Assembly (NCBI GenBank): GCA_022575985.1
Contig: JAKSXM010000247.1
Span: 333,501 to 397,500 of the forward strand
Source of the DNA: Anagrus nilaparvatae
Lineage: Eukaryota; Arthropoda; Insecta; Hymenoptera; Mymaridae
Direction of reading: 5' to 3'
DNA: 64,000 nt
In this document: positions 24,467 to 35,289 of the stretch, one piece after another
How positions within the stretch are numbered: position 1 is the stretch's first letter
How the letters are laid out: each line of letters opens with the position of its first letter
Position numbers and translations under genes: made by a program
Notes under the pieces: generated by a model
Seen by the model: only the letters and a program-made list of their open reading frames with translations
What the model was told of the DNA's origin: nothing
Database searches by the model: none

Positions 24467-25205
24467 ATTTTTACCTAACTTTTTTCAAGAATTTTGTGCT
24501 TAATTTAAATTCAAGTGTAGCAAAGATCTGAACTTAGTTTTCATGGCACTATGGTTGAGCTGACTCCTGCAAATACTCCTAATGTACGCATGGAATAGCC
24601 CAATCATAGCACAATGACGTGTCTCATCTTTGAAGAACCACTGTTCATTAGTTTTATCGCTTAATTTAAAAAAATTTGTATTGCAATTACCAAAATTAAA
24701 AATCTACATTCTAACACCTTATTATTTACACGTTCTTTGAAAAAAATTCTTTCTTAATTTTTTTTCAGTGCAAAGTTAGTGTATATAAATTGCTGAATAG
24801 TTAAATAGTTATAAATATGAGTAAATAGATGCTTTGAATACAGATAATATTTATAGATAATTATTTTTTCTATCTATAAACATTTTCTTATAATAATAAT
24901 ATTTTTTTCGTTTGTATCCCTTTTTTAAAATAATAATAATGATAATGTATACTATATAAAGAATTAATAAGAAAATAATTGAATGGAAAAAGAAACTAAA
25001 TGTCTCATCGTTCATTCTAATAATAATAATAATAATAATAAGTTATGCGAAATAAATTATACCGTCACATTACTTCATGCACGCAAATCTAAGTAAAACC
25101 ATAAAATTTTGTATTAGGAAAAAAAAATCTAGGCTAGTTGAACGGATATCTTATGTTGTGACAATGAACTGTAAAATATGTAGAGTTGGGTTTAATGTCC
25201 TTTTA

Positions 25206-25465
25206 TTATTTTTTTCTATCGTGCCATGGTTGAACAAATTCCGGATTTGGTGGTGAATGATATAAGCCATAATTAACACCACTTGTTGCTATCTTTTTTA
25301 ATCCTTGTATACTTGATAACATTAATGCCATTTTAGCTAATAATAACGCTTTACCACCTAATACTGCTAAAAATTGAAAACCCATTGGTATTAAAACTGA
25401 ACCCATTAACATTACACCAGCCATTACCATTGTCATTAAACCTTGCATTTTACGCTTACGTCTAC
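25206..25465 (-). CDS. Osiris gene 1, exon 3 (transmembrane segment)
   Basis: The acceptor is a poly-T tract ending in AG. It encodes RRKRKMQGLMTMVMAGVML and the hydrophobic helix, ending HDRKK then TAA. Stop and AATAAA overlap (TAATAAAA), so the polyadenylation signal may lie right at the stop codon. Confidence 0.9.
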
Positions 25466-28042
25466 CTAAAAAAAAAATGTAATTATTATTATTATTGTAT
25501 TCGAAAAATTCTGTATGGATTGTATAACGTGTCAAAGAAGTATTATGAAATTTTAGGTAAAAAAATAAAATGAAATTTTTTTATATATATATAAATATAC
25601 ACATGTAACTATTATAAAATTTTGTTATTTTTCTAATAATTGGACATGTAAAAATATAAAAAAAATATATAAAATAATTAAAGATATGATAAAAGTTATA
25701 AAAAGAATTTATTTTTATTTCTCATACTATTTTCTTATATTTTTTTTTCAGAAAGCAAACCGTTTTTTAAAAACTTTTTTCTGAAAGATAGATTAAAATT
25801 TTGAATTAAAAAAGGATACTGAAAAACTATGACATGATATTGTACAGTAGAAAATACAAACTTTTCAAATCTTTACATACTTCCTTCCTATTCAAGATAT
25901 TTGCAATTTATTAAAATTTTTGTTCGTTTTACAACAACGAACAATATTTTTGCTGTTTGTTTTTATCATAAAAAATTTTTTGTTAAAAAAAAAATGCAAA
26001 TAATACAAGTATTTACTCACCTCTTCCTATAAAATTATTATCATTATTATTTTCAGTAGTAACAGATGAATTTTTAAAACGAAGTCTATCAAAATCGATT
26101 TTTAACATATGAGTTTTGAATAAATGAGCTAAACGTTTGCCTAGATTTTTACAAAGGCTGCCATCATTATCATAAATTTCTTTGTTTATTTCTTTTGTTT
26201 CTTCTAAACCATTCCTATTAAAATATAAAAAAATAAAATAGATGAATACTTGTATACAAAGTATGTGAATATAAAAAAAAAATTTTTTCCTTACATATGC
26301 TTTATGAATACATTTTCTTTTTTCATTTATTTATATTTATTTTTTTTTACTTTTAATTACTCACTGCTATTAATGATTTTCAAACAAAAGATAATTTCTT
26401 TTTTAAAATTCAGTTTATTTTATAGAAAAAGAGTTAAAATCATAACAGTTAAATAATTATTAAAAATTTAGCAAAGTATCAAAGCTTACGAAGAGTCTTT
26501 CTGAGTTAAAGCGCAGCGCTTGTTATTCTGACTCACTAAATTTCTATTGTGAAAAGATAATAATTTTTTTTTAAATAGTTATTAAAAATTCAGTTTTTTA
26601 ATTATAGTTTTAGATGGTAAAACCCGTATAATTGCCCCTGGTTGCCAGTTACTACTATATATTCATCTAAAAACTGTTTGACGAGCAGTCATCTATTATT
26701 TTTAGTCGTTTTTTAAATTTTTTCTATGATTAAAATTTAAACAGTTCGAGTAAAAAATCATACATTTCTGAAAAGTTGATCTGACGACCAGAGGAAATCT
26801 GACGTGTTTTAGACCTATTATATATTTTAGATCTCAAAATTTATTAAAATTAGGTATGTAGCAGTAAAAAAAACTTTGAACAAAAATATGACAATTTTTT
26901 TTTTGTATTCAAAAGTGTTTTTCTTGAAAGCCCGCAGTTAAATTATTCAAATTAAGATTTCAAGAATTTTTCAAGATTAAAAGCAAAAAATTCTGAAATA
27001 TGCAGGTTTATTGAAAAATTTTCTCAAGGTTTATAGTTTTTTAAGCTTGCATCTAGAAAGCGAACTACCCGACAAATTTTCGCAGATCTCCGGAGATTAC
27101 TTTTGATCTCTGAAGATTAAATTAAATTAAACAGATCTAAAGAAATCTCCAGAGATCACTGAGGTAAAAAAAAGGTTAGAAAAATTTAAAAAGAATATTT
27201 AGAATCATTAAGCAAAGTTGTAAAACTACTTTACTTTACTTTATTTAAATTTAAAATATGCTACTATTAGATATTATACTAAAATTTGTTGCAAAACTCA
27301 AAAAGTACAAAAATAATTTTATTAATTCTCTTATAATAAAAACAATTAGGTAAAACAATTAGGTAAATTAATAATTTTAATTACAATATATAAATTAAAA
27401 TAATGCTTTATTGTGCTTAAATTTTATTAAACTCAGTGGTAAGCATAAGTTCTTACTTTAGCCAGTACGTTGTTCGGGAATTTCGTTTGAATAAATTAAA
27501 GAGAATATTCTGGTAAATAAATAAAAAAAAATGTGAGTTAGATAATATTTAAAATTATTGATTGGTTAGAAGGTTTAGAGGTTTTTTTCATTGTTTATCC
27601 ATTAAATTATAAATTTAATATTCTTTCTAAATTTTTCTAACTTTTTTTTTATCTCAGTGATCTCTGTAGATTATATTTTAATAAGTAATATAATTTAATA
27701 TAATTTAGTAGTAAGAGAAGAAATAAATTATTAACATTTTACTTACCCTAAATTGTTTGTACGATTAGAAGCTTTATGATTTTTGATAAATTGTACACCA
27801 TCAAACAATTGTATAACTTCATTATTTAATAAATTTTCTACTAAATCATAAGTTTTTTTTTCTGTGCATTTTAATAACTTATTTAATTTTATACTAATAT
27901 CACTAATATCATTAAACTGACAATTATTTATTAAGTTTTTTATTTCTTTATTCCAATCTGATTTATTTAAACCAAAAACACAAAAATTATTTGTTAATAT
28001 TAATAATATGATAACAAACCAACGACCGTAGTAAGACGTCAT
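25206..28042 (-). CDS. Osiris-family protein (DUF1676), gene 1
   Basis: Exons 28042-27747, 26214-26021 and 25465-25206 (GT-AG introns, phases 2 and 1) encode 249 residues. It starts MTSYYGRW with a signal peptide ending near FCVFG. A two-cysteine N-terminal segment (NNCQF...LLKCTEKKTYDLVENLLNNE) is followed by VIQLFDGVQFI, the usual Osiris 'x-D-x-V-x-L-x-D-G-V-x-F' pattern. Then come a polar middle, a basic GRGRRKRK and a long hydrophobic helix (GSVLIPMGFQFLAVLGGKAL), with LGLKKI-type residues and a Tyr-Pro rich end. Osiris proteins are insect-specific and act in secretory or endosomal membranes of cuticle-forming cells. The ATG at 28042 is preferred: the frame upstream has only a GTG and the peptide starting here is a good signal. 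I cannot say which Osiris number it is. Confidence 0.9.
26021..26214 (-). CDS. Osiris gene 1, exon 2
   Basis: 194 bp, not among the long ORFs. The acceptor is TTTTAATAG and the donor GTGAGT. It encodes NGLEETKEINKEIYDNDG, then LAHLFKTHMLKIDFDRL, an amphipathic stretch matching exon 2 of the second Osiris gene (LARVFQSHVIKIDVDKF). It ends FIGRG. Confidence 0.88.
27150..27672. mobile_element. MITE-like inverted repeat in intron 1 of Osiris gene 1
   Basis: CTCCAGAGATCACTGAGGTA then AAAAAAAGGTTAGAAAAATT at the left is mirrored at the right by AATTTTTCTAACTTTTTTTT then ATCTCAGTGATCTCTGTAGA. The terminal repeats are about 60 bp and the whole about 0.52 kb. There is no ORF. A related AGATCTCCGGAGAT motif lies just outside at 27083. 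Confidence 0.7.
27747..28042 (-). CDS. Osiris gene 1, exon 1 (signal peptide and Cys region)
   Basis: 296 bp from the ATG at 28042-28040 to the donor GTAAGT. It holds the signal peptide and the two conserved cysteines. A TATAAA on the minus strand at 28089-28084 lies about 45 bp upstream of the start codon. Confidence 0.9.
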
Positions 28043-28083
28043 GGTCACTAAAATGTTTTACGTGCAATGGAAAAAACGTTGAC

Positions 28084-28089
28084 TTTATA
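28084..28089 (-). promoter_or_regulatory. Candidate TATA box of Osiris gene 1
   Basis: GATATAAAGTC on the minus strand, 42-47 bp before the chosen ATG. It stands out because it is followed by mixed-sequence DNA, but AT-rich surroundings make chance TATA motifs likely. Confidence 0.35.
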
Positions 28090-28869
28090 TCCGTTAAATA
28101 AAATTTTCTTTTAGTTTTTTATGCTTCAGTGACATAAGTGAGTATATATATGCATCTTTCTAATAAGACAAAATTACTATATTATTGAACTTGAATATCT
28201 TATGCGCGTATCACGCAAAGTACAGTTTCCTAAATTATCATTTATTTACTTATGGTTTAAATATTTATTTGTACTACTTAAATAATACAAATTATTACTT
28301 TATCAATATAAAAATATTTATATGCGAATTATTTAATAATACTTATGCTCAAACTATTAATTTTTAATTGATAATGCATATTTGACATAATTTTATTATT
28401 TTATTGAAAATTCTTTCATTTTATGTAATTATAATAAAGTTAATATTTGTAAAGTGTAATATGATTGAATTGTCAAGTATTTAAATCAGGCTCAAAGGTT
28501 GCATTAAACCGTTTTGAAAAAAATTTCAAAACGCAAATATGATTAATTATTTAATAAAGCCTAATTTTTGCGACGTAAAATATTTAAGTTATCATCAACG
28601 TTTATTTTAGTCACAAAAAACAATTGATTTTAAAAACATTAATTGTATCAGAACATTAAAGTATGATTGCTGTTAATATAAATTATCTAGTCTAAATATG
28701 TGTGTACAAAACCTTGCGTTCTTCTCTTATTCATCTATATTTATATACTTAGCTACTCCCGATACATCCAATATAAACCACATGTAAACAAAATTTTAAA
28801 TAAAAATTTAACCTTAACCTGAAAGTAGCAAGCTTTTGTAATAACATAAGTTTCAGAGTTTGCAAAAGA

Positions 28870-29420
28870 CGGAAACAAAAAAGCATCTGGCAGCCATGAA
28901 AAAAAGACAGTCCTAAATAAATTGGATCGAGTTGTGGCCATCAAACTGCCTACAAGTAGAACTTATGCTGATGTCCTGGGAACTATAAGGTCTCAAGTTG
29001 AACCAGAAGAACTAGGCTAAAATAAGAGGGAAATATGAACAATTTTAAAATTCAGAAAATCAAGACGGGCGATGTTTTGGCCGAACTAAAGGAAGCTAGC
29101 AATAAAATAAGTTACTTATCACAAGAGTGCTTTTTCACTTTTACAAAGAGAACTAAGTGAGCAAGTTAACATTCAAATACTTGACTTATATTGCATTACC
29201 AAGTCAGTAGACGTAATTAATGCATTAAAAAGCAAATAAGAAGACGCAGATATAGCTAAGGTGACTATTTCTAAAAGCAACGCAATAGAACAAAAGAGCT
29301 GCTTACGCTGACTTTGATGAAATGGACTACTTTTGAAATTAGTGCGTGCGGAACATTTTAAAGTTGGGTTGCAGGGTGAGGCTAAGGTCTCAACTAACGC
29401 CTGGCTTCAAGTACCTGGCT
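28870..29420 (+). pseudogene. Degraded LINE ORF1 (gag-like) fragment
   Basis: Reading across frameshifts and stops gives the signature of insect non-LTR retrotransposon ORF1. KLPTSRTYADVLGTIRSQV then EPEELG is followed by RKIKTGDVLAELKEASNKI. Then come ILDLYCITKSVDVINALKSK and, near 29320, LLKLVRAEHFKVGLQ, which sits where such proteins have the 'I-x-I-G-W' strand before their zinc knuckles. At least four disabling changes are visible. The R1-type RT debris at 35290-37080 is on the other strand, so the two are not one insertion. Confidence 0.65.
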
Positions 29421-29760
29421 ATAAAAGTAGATAAGGTAAGCTGTGCCTTCACTACCCATCTTCTGGCCCCTTGTCGGTAAAGAAGGGTGTTCGCCCCAGA
29501 GGAGTTTTGGTAAAGAAGGGCGTTACTCTAGGAGTATGTCGGTAAAGTAGGACCAAGTCGGTTTGAACCTGCGCAGGTTTTTGTTAACCCATTGCCTCAT
29601 GCGGAAACCCTTTACCACTTGGATACCGCAGTATATGTAATAAAAGATTACTAATTTGACCTAAGTAATTAGGTCTAGTTAGTAATTTTTTATATGTGAA
29701 GAGTGGTAGTAAAAATAAAAAGAATCGAATAGAATCAATACATTTATTTATAGAATTACA

Positions 29761-30131
29761 TTATTTTTTTGCTTTTTTGATACTTTTAGATTTATTTTGT
29801 ACTTTCTTAACTTTTGATTTGCCGTGAGTTTCTGATTTGTCTTCATTTCTTTCTTGAATTATTCTGTAGAAACCGTATGAGATGAGATGAATATCATTTC
29901 TTTTTTCATAGGTGTTGTAGCATTTTCTATAATTTTTTTCTCTGCATCATCAGACGAATCATCTGCATTCAATAGTGAAAGAAATTTTTTATAAGCTTCT
30001 TTGGCTTCTAGTATTCCATTACTTATTTGATTGTAATAGTATTCGATAGTTGAATATGCTTTTTGTAGAAGCTTAGCTGACACAGGTAACAGTTATTTTG
30101 CAACTTCCTTGAGTGAATCTAACCCTGTCAT
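29761..30131 (-). pseudogene. Unknown small protein, disabled
   Basis: A frame starts with ATG at 30131 (MTGLDSLKEVAK), meets TAA, then continues in the same frame for 70-odd codons (LLPVSAKLLQKAYSTIEYYY, EAKEAYKKFLSLLNADDSSDD). A frameshift near 29870 would join it to a Lys-rich end (KSKVKKVQNKSKSIKKAKK) stopping at 29761. Conserved-looking helical sequence on both sides of one stop and one frameshift suggests a once-functional gene. I do not recognise the family. Confidence 0.45.
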
Positions 30132-30169
30132 AAAAACCAATTAGATTTTTTTAATTATTTTATGTAAAA

Positions 30170-30912
30170 AATTAAAAAAAAAAAAATTTCGAAAAATTAT
30201 GTATCAGATGGAGAAATCCTTTACAAACGATAATTCTAGATATTCGTACTTTCATAGGAAAAAAAAAATATTACGTCCTAAAATAAAAAAAATTTTTGGC
30301 GTTTTTTGTACTTTTTGGCGACAAAAATTTTGAGAAAAAAATTTTAAAAAAATTAAGTATTAGGTCCAAAAAATTACTGTAAACGATATTTCTAAAACTA
30401 GTACATCCATGGAAATAAATTAGGTACTACGTCAAAAAAGAAAAAAAAAAATTGGTATTTTTTATATTTTTTTGTGAAAAAAATTTTAGGAAAAAAATTT
30501 TCAGAAAATTAAGTATCCGATTCGAGATATCATGTGAAAACCATACTTTCAAATATAAGTACTTTCATGGAAATAAATGAGGTATTACATCCAAATTAAC
30601 ACATGATCCCATGTATTTTAAATGGAGTCACGTGACCTGCCGCAGCGAATGTGTTAAAAAAAAAAGTACCTCAAGCTATTTTGGTGAAAAAATTAAAAAA
30701 AAAAAAATTAGGTCTTAATTCCATAATGTTTGTGAAATATCAGCGATTACATACGTACGTACGTACGTACACACACAGACACACACACACATACAGACAT
30801 TTTTTAAAAACCGATTTTTTAGCGTCCTGGGGTCCCAAAACGTGCTTATATGCCAAAAAATCAAAAAACAAAATTTGACCTAACACAATGGTTCCTCTAT
30901 GAGGAACCAAAA
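30170..30912 (-). repeat. GGTTCCTCA repeat, copy a
   Basis: In reverse it begins GGTTCCTCATAGAGGAACC (itself a palindrome), then TAGGTCAAATTTTGTTTTT, GGCATATAAGCACGTTTTGG and a CA/GT microsatellite. Then come repeated units of the type ATTTATTTCCATGAAAGTAC. Copies at 33196, 44466, 51755 and 52256 share this order; copies a and e (52256) are nearly identical at the start. Non-coding. Confidence 0.75.
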
Positions 30913-31241
30913 AATTTTTTAATTGTATTTACTTGGTGATTCTGCTCTAGATGATGATGATGATGAGTTGTTAACACAACCTTGTCAGTCTCTTGAGAGA
31001 GAGAGTTGTTAGCACAACCTCGATTACAAAAATGGTATTTTTTCTCGATGAAATTTAATTTATATTCTTATCCCGACTTCTTTATCCCTACTTTTTTTAT
31101 CCCCTCAAAGAAAATTAAAAGAAGATGTAAAATAAATAGAAAATATATAGGTTATATTTTGTTTTATTGATAAAAAAATTACATATTCATAGTTTCCATA
31201 CAAAATTTACACTCCTTTAGCATAGGAGTAACGCGTTTATC

Positions 31242-31875
31242 TTAATGATCATGTATTCTACATCTAACACACATAAGAATATCAGAATCAAATTTGTAAT
31301 TTATCCCATGCAGCGTCAACATTTTCTGCAGCCACATTTTCAATAAATTCTTTAGGAATGTTAAAGAAAGTAGTTTTAATTTATCGAAAATTTCTAATGA
31401 TCGTTCGATACAAGGCCTATTTATATTCATATATTTTTCAAGCAATAACACATTGTACGCTGCACAAAATATATTTGAATTCTGATGATTTTTCTTAAAT
31501 GTGCCATTTTTTTAAAGTCGGGCATTTTGAAACAGCTTCTAAATCGACTACGTTATTTAAATATTTTTCAAGCCACTTAACTTTCTGCAATCCTTTTACA
31601 TAAATTTTATCTGTATTAGATAAAGCAGTTTTTAAAATACTTTCTACTTGATCATATGGAATATCAGCATATTCTCACGTCATTGTTAAATAATTTTTTT
31701 CCAGCCAGCTATTTTCTACTCTGCAGCGTAGATGAAGTTAGAACCAATGAACTGGTGAATTGAAGACAAAGACAGTTGGTGGTTGATGACTTCCTAGTTT
31801 TAAAATAGCTAACTCTTTCATGGAAAATTTGTTAGAGATGAGCTTGAAAGATTTGAAGTCTACGATGTACTCCAT
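31242..31875 (-). pseudogene. Broken copy of an uncharacterised arthropod family starting MEYIVDF
   Basis: From the ATG at 31875 the frame reads MEYIVDFKSFKLISNKFSMK, KELAILKLGS and PTVFVFNSPVHWF, then a stop. It continues as ENSWLEKNY, a second stop, YADIPYDQVESILKTAL, KIYVKGLQKVKWLEKYLNNV and CPTLKK. After a frameshift it reads NIFCAAYNVLLLEKYM and ends at 31242. I recall this order of motifs from uncharacterised proteins repeated in wasp, ant and aphid genomes, often next to transposon-like genes. The recollection is not checked. Several stops and one frameshift make it non-functional. Confidence 0.6.
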
Positions 31876-32363
31876 AGTTAGGAAATGAAGAAATTATTTA
31901 AAGATTTTTATCTTTTATATAGTTGTCCCCACTCATTCAGCTTCTCCCACTCCTCAAACTAATTTACTTATTTAACCACTGATTGGTTTATATTGCACCA
32001 TCCTATCATGTATGATTAAACAATACGCCAAATATGAATTTGGTGGAAAAGCGCGACAAGTCTCGAATTCTAACCTGATATCTATGAGCTATTACATCTA
32101 TTACAATCAATAGTGTTTCATCGATAAATTTTTTGCGATCAACTATTGCCTGCTATATCGAGATTTAAATTTCAATATGGGAAACTTTCTGAATTCAAAT
32201 ATAGTTTTACATTAGTTATATGGCAGTTATCAAAGTGACTAGCATTGGTTGTTTTAATAAACCTCGTAAATTATTATTGAAAAGTTGTAGTCACAACCTA
32301 TTAAAAGCTTTCAAGATTTGTTAGCACAACTTGCCTCGAAGAGAGAATGATATTTATTAAAAA

Positions 32364-32640
32364 ATGCATCTCTATTTATACAGTTTAAGCCACCTCCCAC
32401 CTTCATTCCCTCCCACCCTTATCCCCTCTCACCAACAAATATTTCCATCCTCTCTCTCGCTTTTTCCCCTTTTTTTCATATTTTTTTTAATTCATTTTAT
32501 ATTTTGTTTTAAAGTTATAAAAGTTATTATTATAAATTTAATTTTTATTATTATTATTATTATTATATTCATATGTACAACTACTTTTGACTTTTTTGCC
32601 TTTTCTTCTGTTATCTACTTCATCCTGCCCTTCTAGATAA
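32364..32640. other. Low-complexity pyrimidine-rich tract
   Basis: CCTCCCACC and TCTCTCGC runs followed by TTATTATTATT. The 90-codon frame here is an artefact of the composition. Confidence 0.5.
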
Positions 32641-32721
32641 TTCATATTGGCTTGGAATTCAGAAGCTGTTATATTGCCACTTTGAGGCACGTCAAAAAAG
32701 ATCTTGAGACTCTTGGAATAC

Positions 32722-33126
32722 TTATGAGAAAGTCATGTCATCAAATTGTACTTCGTTACCGATAGGTGGTAAAGCGATTGCAATATTTTGAAGGTTATCT
32801 TCAAGAAGATGTACATTCAGCATTCCAGGATCTTCTTCTTCTTCTTGTGGTGTATAAATAATTGATGAATTCCATAATTTGACGTTAACCCTTAACATAT
32901 TTGAAAACATATAACTACCTTCAACTTCTCTTTGGAAACCGCTAAACTCATCTGGATTGTCTCTGAAATATCTTTCAATCCGTGCTGGAGATAAATGAAC
33001 CCGTGGAATGGTAGGATCATCTATATGAGCTATCATTCTATTTCTATATTGAGTTGGTACCAAGATTATTCGATAAACTTGATTTACATCCAGCTCATTC
33101 AAGTTATGGGTTCGGCGTTCTGCCAA
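32722..33126 (-). pseudogene. Unknown 134-codon frame, probably an exon or gene fragment
   Basis: The frame has well-mixed amino acids unlike local noise (LNELDVNQVYRIILVPTQYR, RVHLSPARIERYFRDNPDEF, MLNVHLLEDNLQNIAIALPP) and ends DDMTFS then TAA... It has no ATG at its start: the first codon is TTG, preceded in frame by a TGA seven codons upstream. An AG at the end of TTGGCAG just before it could be a splice acceptor. It therefore looks like a terminal exon or a 5'-truncated pseudogene. Family not recognised. Better G+C content and a location among other dying minus-strand frames suggest imported or duplicated material. Confidence 0.4.
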
Positions 33127-33195
33127 TCTAATCTGCCAACATCATTGAGCCGTTAAAAATTCATTCTGAAACAAATAAAAATACCCTGCCAACTA

Positions 33196-33945
33196 GCTGG
33201 CACTAAGGTTCCTCAAACAATGAGAGCTTAATACTTCGATATGCCACAGATCAGCATTTACAAACATGCAATCATACATGTATTTATATTAACTTTTAAA
33301 AGTTTTTTTTATTCAACAAAAATTTTGAAATAAATTTTCAAAAAATTAATATCAGATTCAAGACATCGAGTAAAACCATATTTTCAAATATAAGTACTTT
33401 CATGGAACTAAATGAAGAATTACACAAAAAAAAAAATATTGCAGTTTTTTTAATTTTTTTTGTTTTTTTAATTGTGAGAAAAAAATTTTGAAAAAATTCG
33501 GTATCAGATCCAAAAAATTACTATAAACAATCTTTCTAAAACTAGTACTCTCATAGAAATAAATTAGGTGCTACGTTAAAAGAGAAAAAAAATTATGTGC
33601 TTTTTATATTTTTTTGTGACGCAAATTTTGGGAATAAAATTTTTTAAAAATTAATTATTAGTATCGAGATATCGAGTAAAAATTGTACTTTCATGGAAAT
33701 AAATGAGGTATTACCTCAAATTTAAAAAAAAAAAGTAGTTTGAGATTTTTTGGTGAAAAAATTTTTGAAAAAAGAATTAGGTCTTAATTCCATAATAGTG
33801 AAATTTTACACACACACACATACATACTTTTTTTAAAAACCGGTTTTTTAGCTTCCTGAGGTCCCAAAACGTGCTTATATACCAAAAAATCAAAATTCAA
33901 AATTTGACTCATCACAATGGTTCCTCATTGTTCCTTATTGCTCCT
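33196..33945 (-). repeat. GGTTCCTCA repeat, copy b
   Basis: Bounded by CTAAGGTTCCTCAAACAATG at the left and GGTTCCTCATTG at the right. The interior carries the same CACACACACATACATAC tract, GGTCCCAAAACGTGCTTATA and repeated TACTTTCATGGAA units. The left boundary CAACTAGCTGGCACTAAGG matches the complement of the right boundary of copies c and d. Confidence 0.7.
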
Positions 33946-34180
33946 CTATATTAAAAAATGACTTAAAAAAACTTATAAATTATAATAAATGGCTTAAAAA
34001 TGATTAAAAATGATTTAAAAATTTTTTTGTAAATGGAATCCCGCAGTCTATTTTTTTTTACTGTAACTGTAAATTATTTATTTTATCATCATTAGAATTC
34101 CAAAATTAAAAAAAAAAAAAAATTAATTTTGAAACAAAAATTTCGAGCAAAAAATTGTCAAAAAAATTATTATTGAAAAA

Positions 34181-34516
34181 CTAATTTTCTGTTAACAGCA
34201 CTGCGCCTAATATTCTTCTCCATCTCTTCAATTTCTGCCCTAATTTCCTTTCTCTTTGTCTCCAAAATCTCATGATTTTTTCTGAAGGTTCTCTATTGAC
34301 AATCTTTGCATTCGTCAAAAGGTACAGTTCCGCGAAGACGAAGAAGTGCTCAGTGCATAAAATATTTTTAGGCACGCAAACTGCCGGCTCATCTTTTATT
34401 CGATATAATAATGATGGTGGCGGTTGAGCCATTTCTTTAACCATATCTAGTAATACTTTATTCTCCGCCTCTCTCTCTCTCTTTCGAAAATTCTTCATTA
34501 AAATCTTCTTCTTCAT
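34181..34516 (-). CDS. Hypothetical 111-residue frame
   Basis: It has an ATG start (34516) and a TAA stop. The content is mixed and basic (KNFRKREREAENKVLLDMVK, IMRFWRQRERKLGQKLKRW) with a Pro-rich QPPPSLLYRIKDEP. Not recognised. It lies 45-660 bp from two other unexplained minus-strand frames and may be part of one decayed multi-exon gene. No splice pattern could be settled. Confidence 0.3.
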   Translation of the reverse strand: MKKKILMKNFRKREREAENKVLLDMVKEMAQPPPSLLYRIKDEPAVCVPKNILCTEHFFVFAELYLLTNAKIVNREPSEKIMRFWRQRERKLGQKLKRWRRILGAVLLTEN

Positions 34517-34720
34517 AATTTTTTAAAAATTCTTTAACCAACACTTTTTGAGTATAAAAATACTCACTTAATATTCTGCTAGATAAATAATGGCGCTATT
34601 ATAATTTTAATTTATTTTAATTAGCCAAAAAAGAAATTTTTATAATGTTTATAACCAAAAATCTTGTGAAAATAAAATTAATAAATGTGAACATTGCTAC
34701 AAAACCGCGTAAAACCAAAT

Positions 34721-35173
34721 TCAAATCCGCGAAAAAAGAATCCCGGTATATTTTGAAGAATCGAGTATATTTAAATCCGCAAATACGATTACCCGAGAAT
34801 ACGGAGGGTTTCCTATACATACTTTATGTAACTTTTGATAAGACATTAAATTTCCTTCGCACTTATTACATTTATATGAGCCATACAAATTTACAATCGA
34901 TGCTCGTTTTTGAACAGAGTGAACTCCTACAACATCACAATTACTAACCACTTTTTCCATTGCTATTGCTCTTAAGCACACTAAACAATAATTATAACAT
35001 TTATTTTTGCTAAGAAAATATGTAAGCTTATTGTGCCACAACTCGTTGGATGCTGGTACACCGTTCAAGGCATTATTAAAGTCGGTACAGCATGAGTAGT
35101 TGATTTCATACTTCTTTGTAACTGATAAACCATATGGTGGAGGCTGGTTCTTGAGTTGGAAGTCCTGAAGCAT
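34721..35173 (-). CDS. Hypothetical cysteine-rich frame
   Basis: From ATG at 35173: MLQDFQLKNQPPPYGLSV, then NYSCCTDFNNALNGVPASN, ELWHNK, KCYNYCLVCLRAIAMEKVVS and NLYGSYKCNKCEGNLMSYQK. The spaced C-x-x-C pairs (CLVC, CNKC) with nearby Cys and His could bind zinc. About 151 residues; upstream and downstream limits uncertain. Probably part of the same decaying group as 32722-33126 and 34181-34516. Confidence 0.35.
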   Translation of the reverse strand: MLQDFQLKNQPPPYGLSVTKKYEINYSCCTDFNNALNGVPASNELWHNKLTYFLSKNKCYNYCLVCLRAIAMEKVVSNCDVVGVHSVQKRASIVNLYGSYKCNKCEGNLMSYQKLHKVCIGNPPYSRVIVFADLNILDSSKYTGILFSRI

Positions 35174-35228
35174 TAGCAATAATTGGTCTCACAGACAATT
35201 GATGATGTATTTGAATCTAAAAATATAA

Positions 35229-35259
<31 letters not shown>

Positions 35260-35289
35260 ATGGCAGAGAGGTGAGAATGCGTTACGCAC

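Noticed and set aside
30651..30878. Small gene matched at 52290-52520
   Set aside because: A translation of the GGTTCCTCA repeat, including its CA microsatellite.
32364..32636. 90-residue hydrophobic protein
   Set aside because: Pure low-complexity C/T and T/A tracts.
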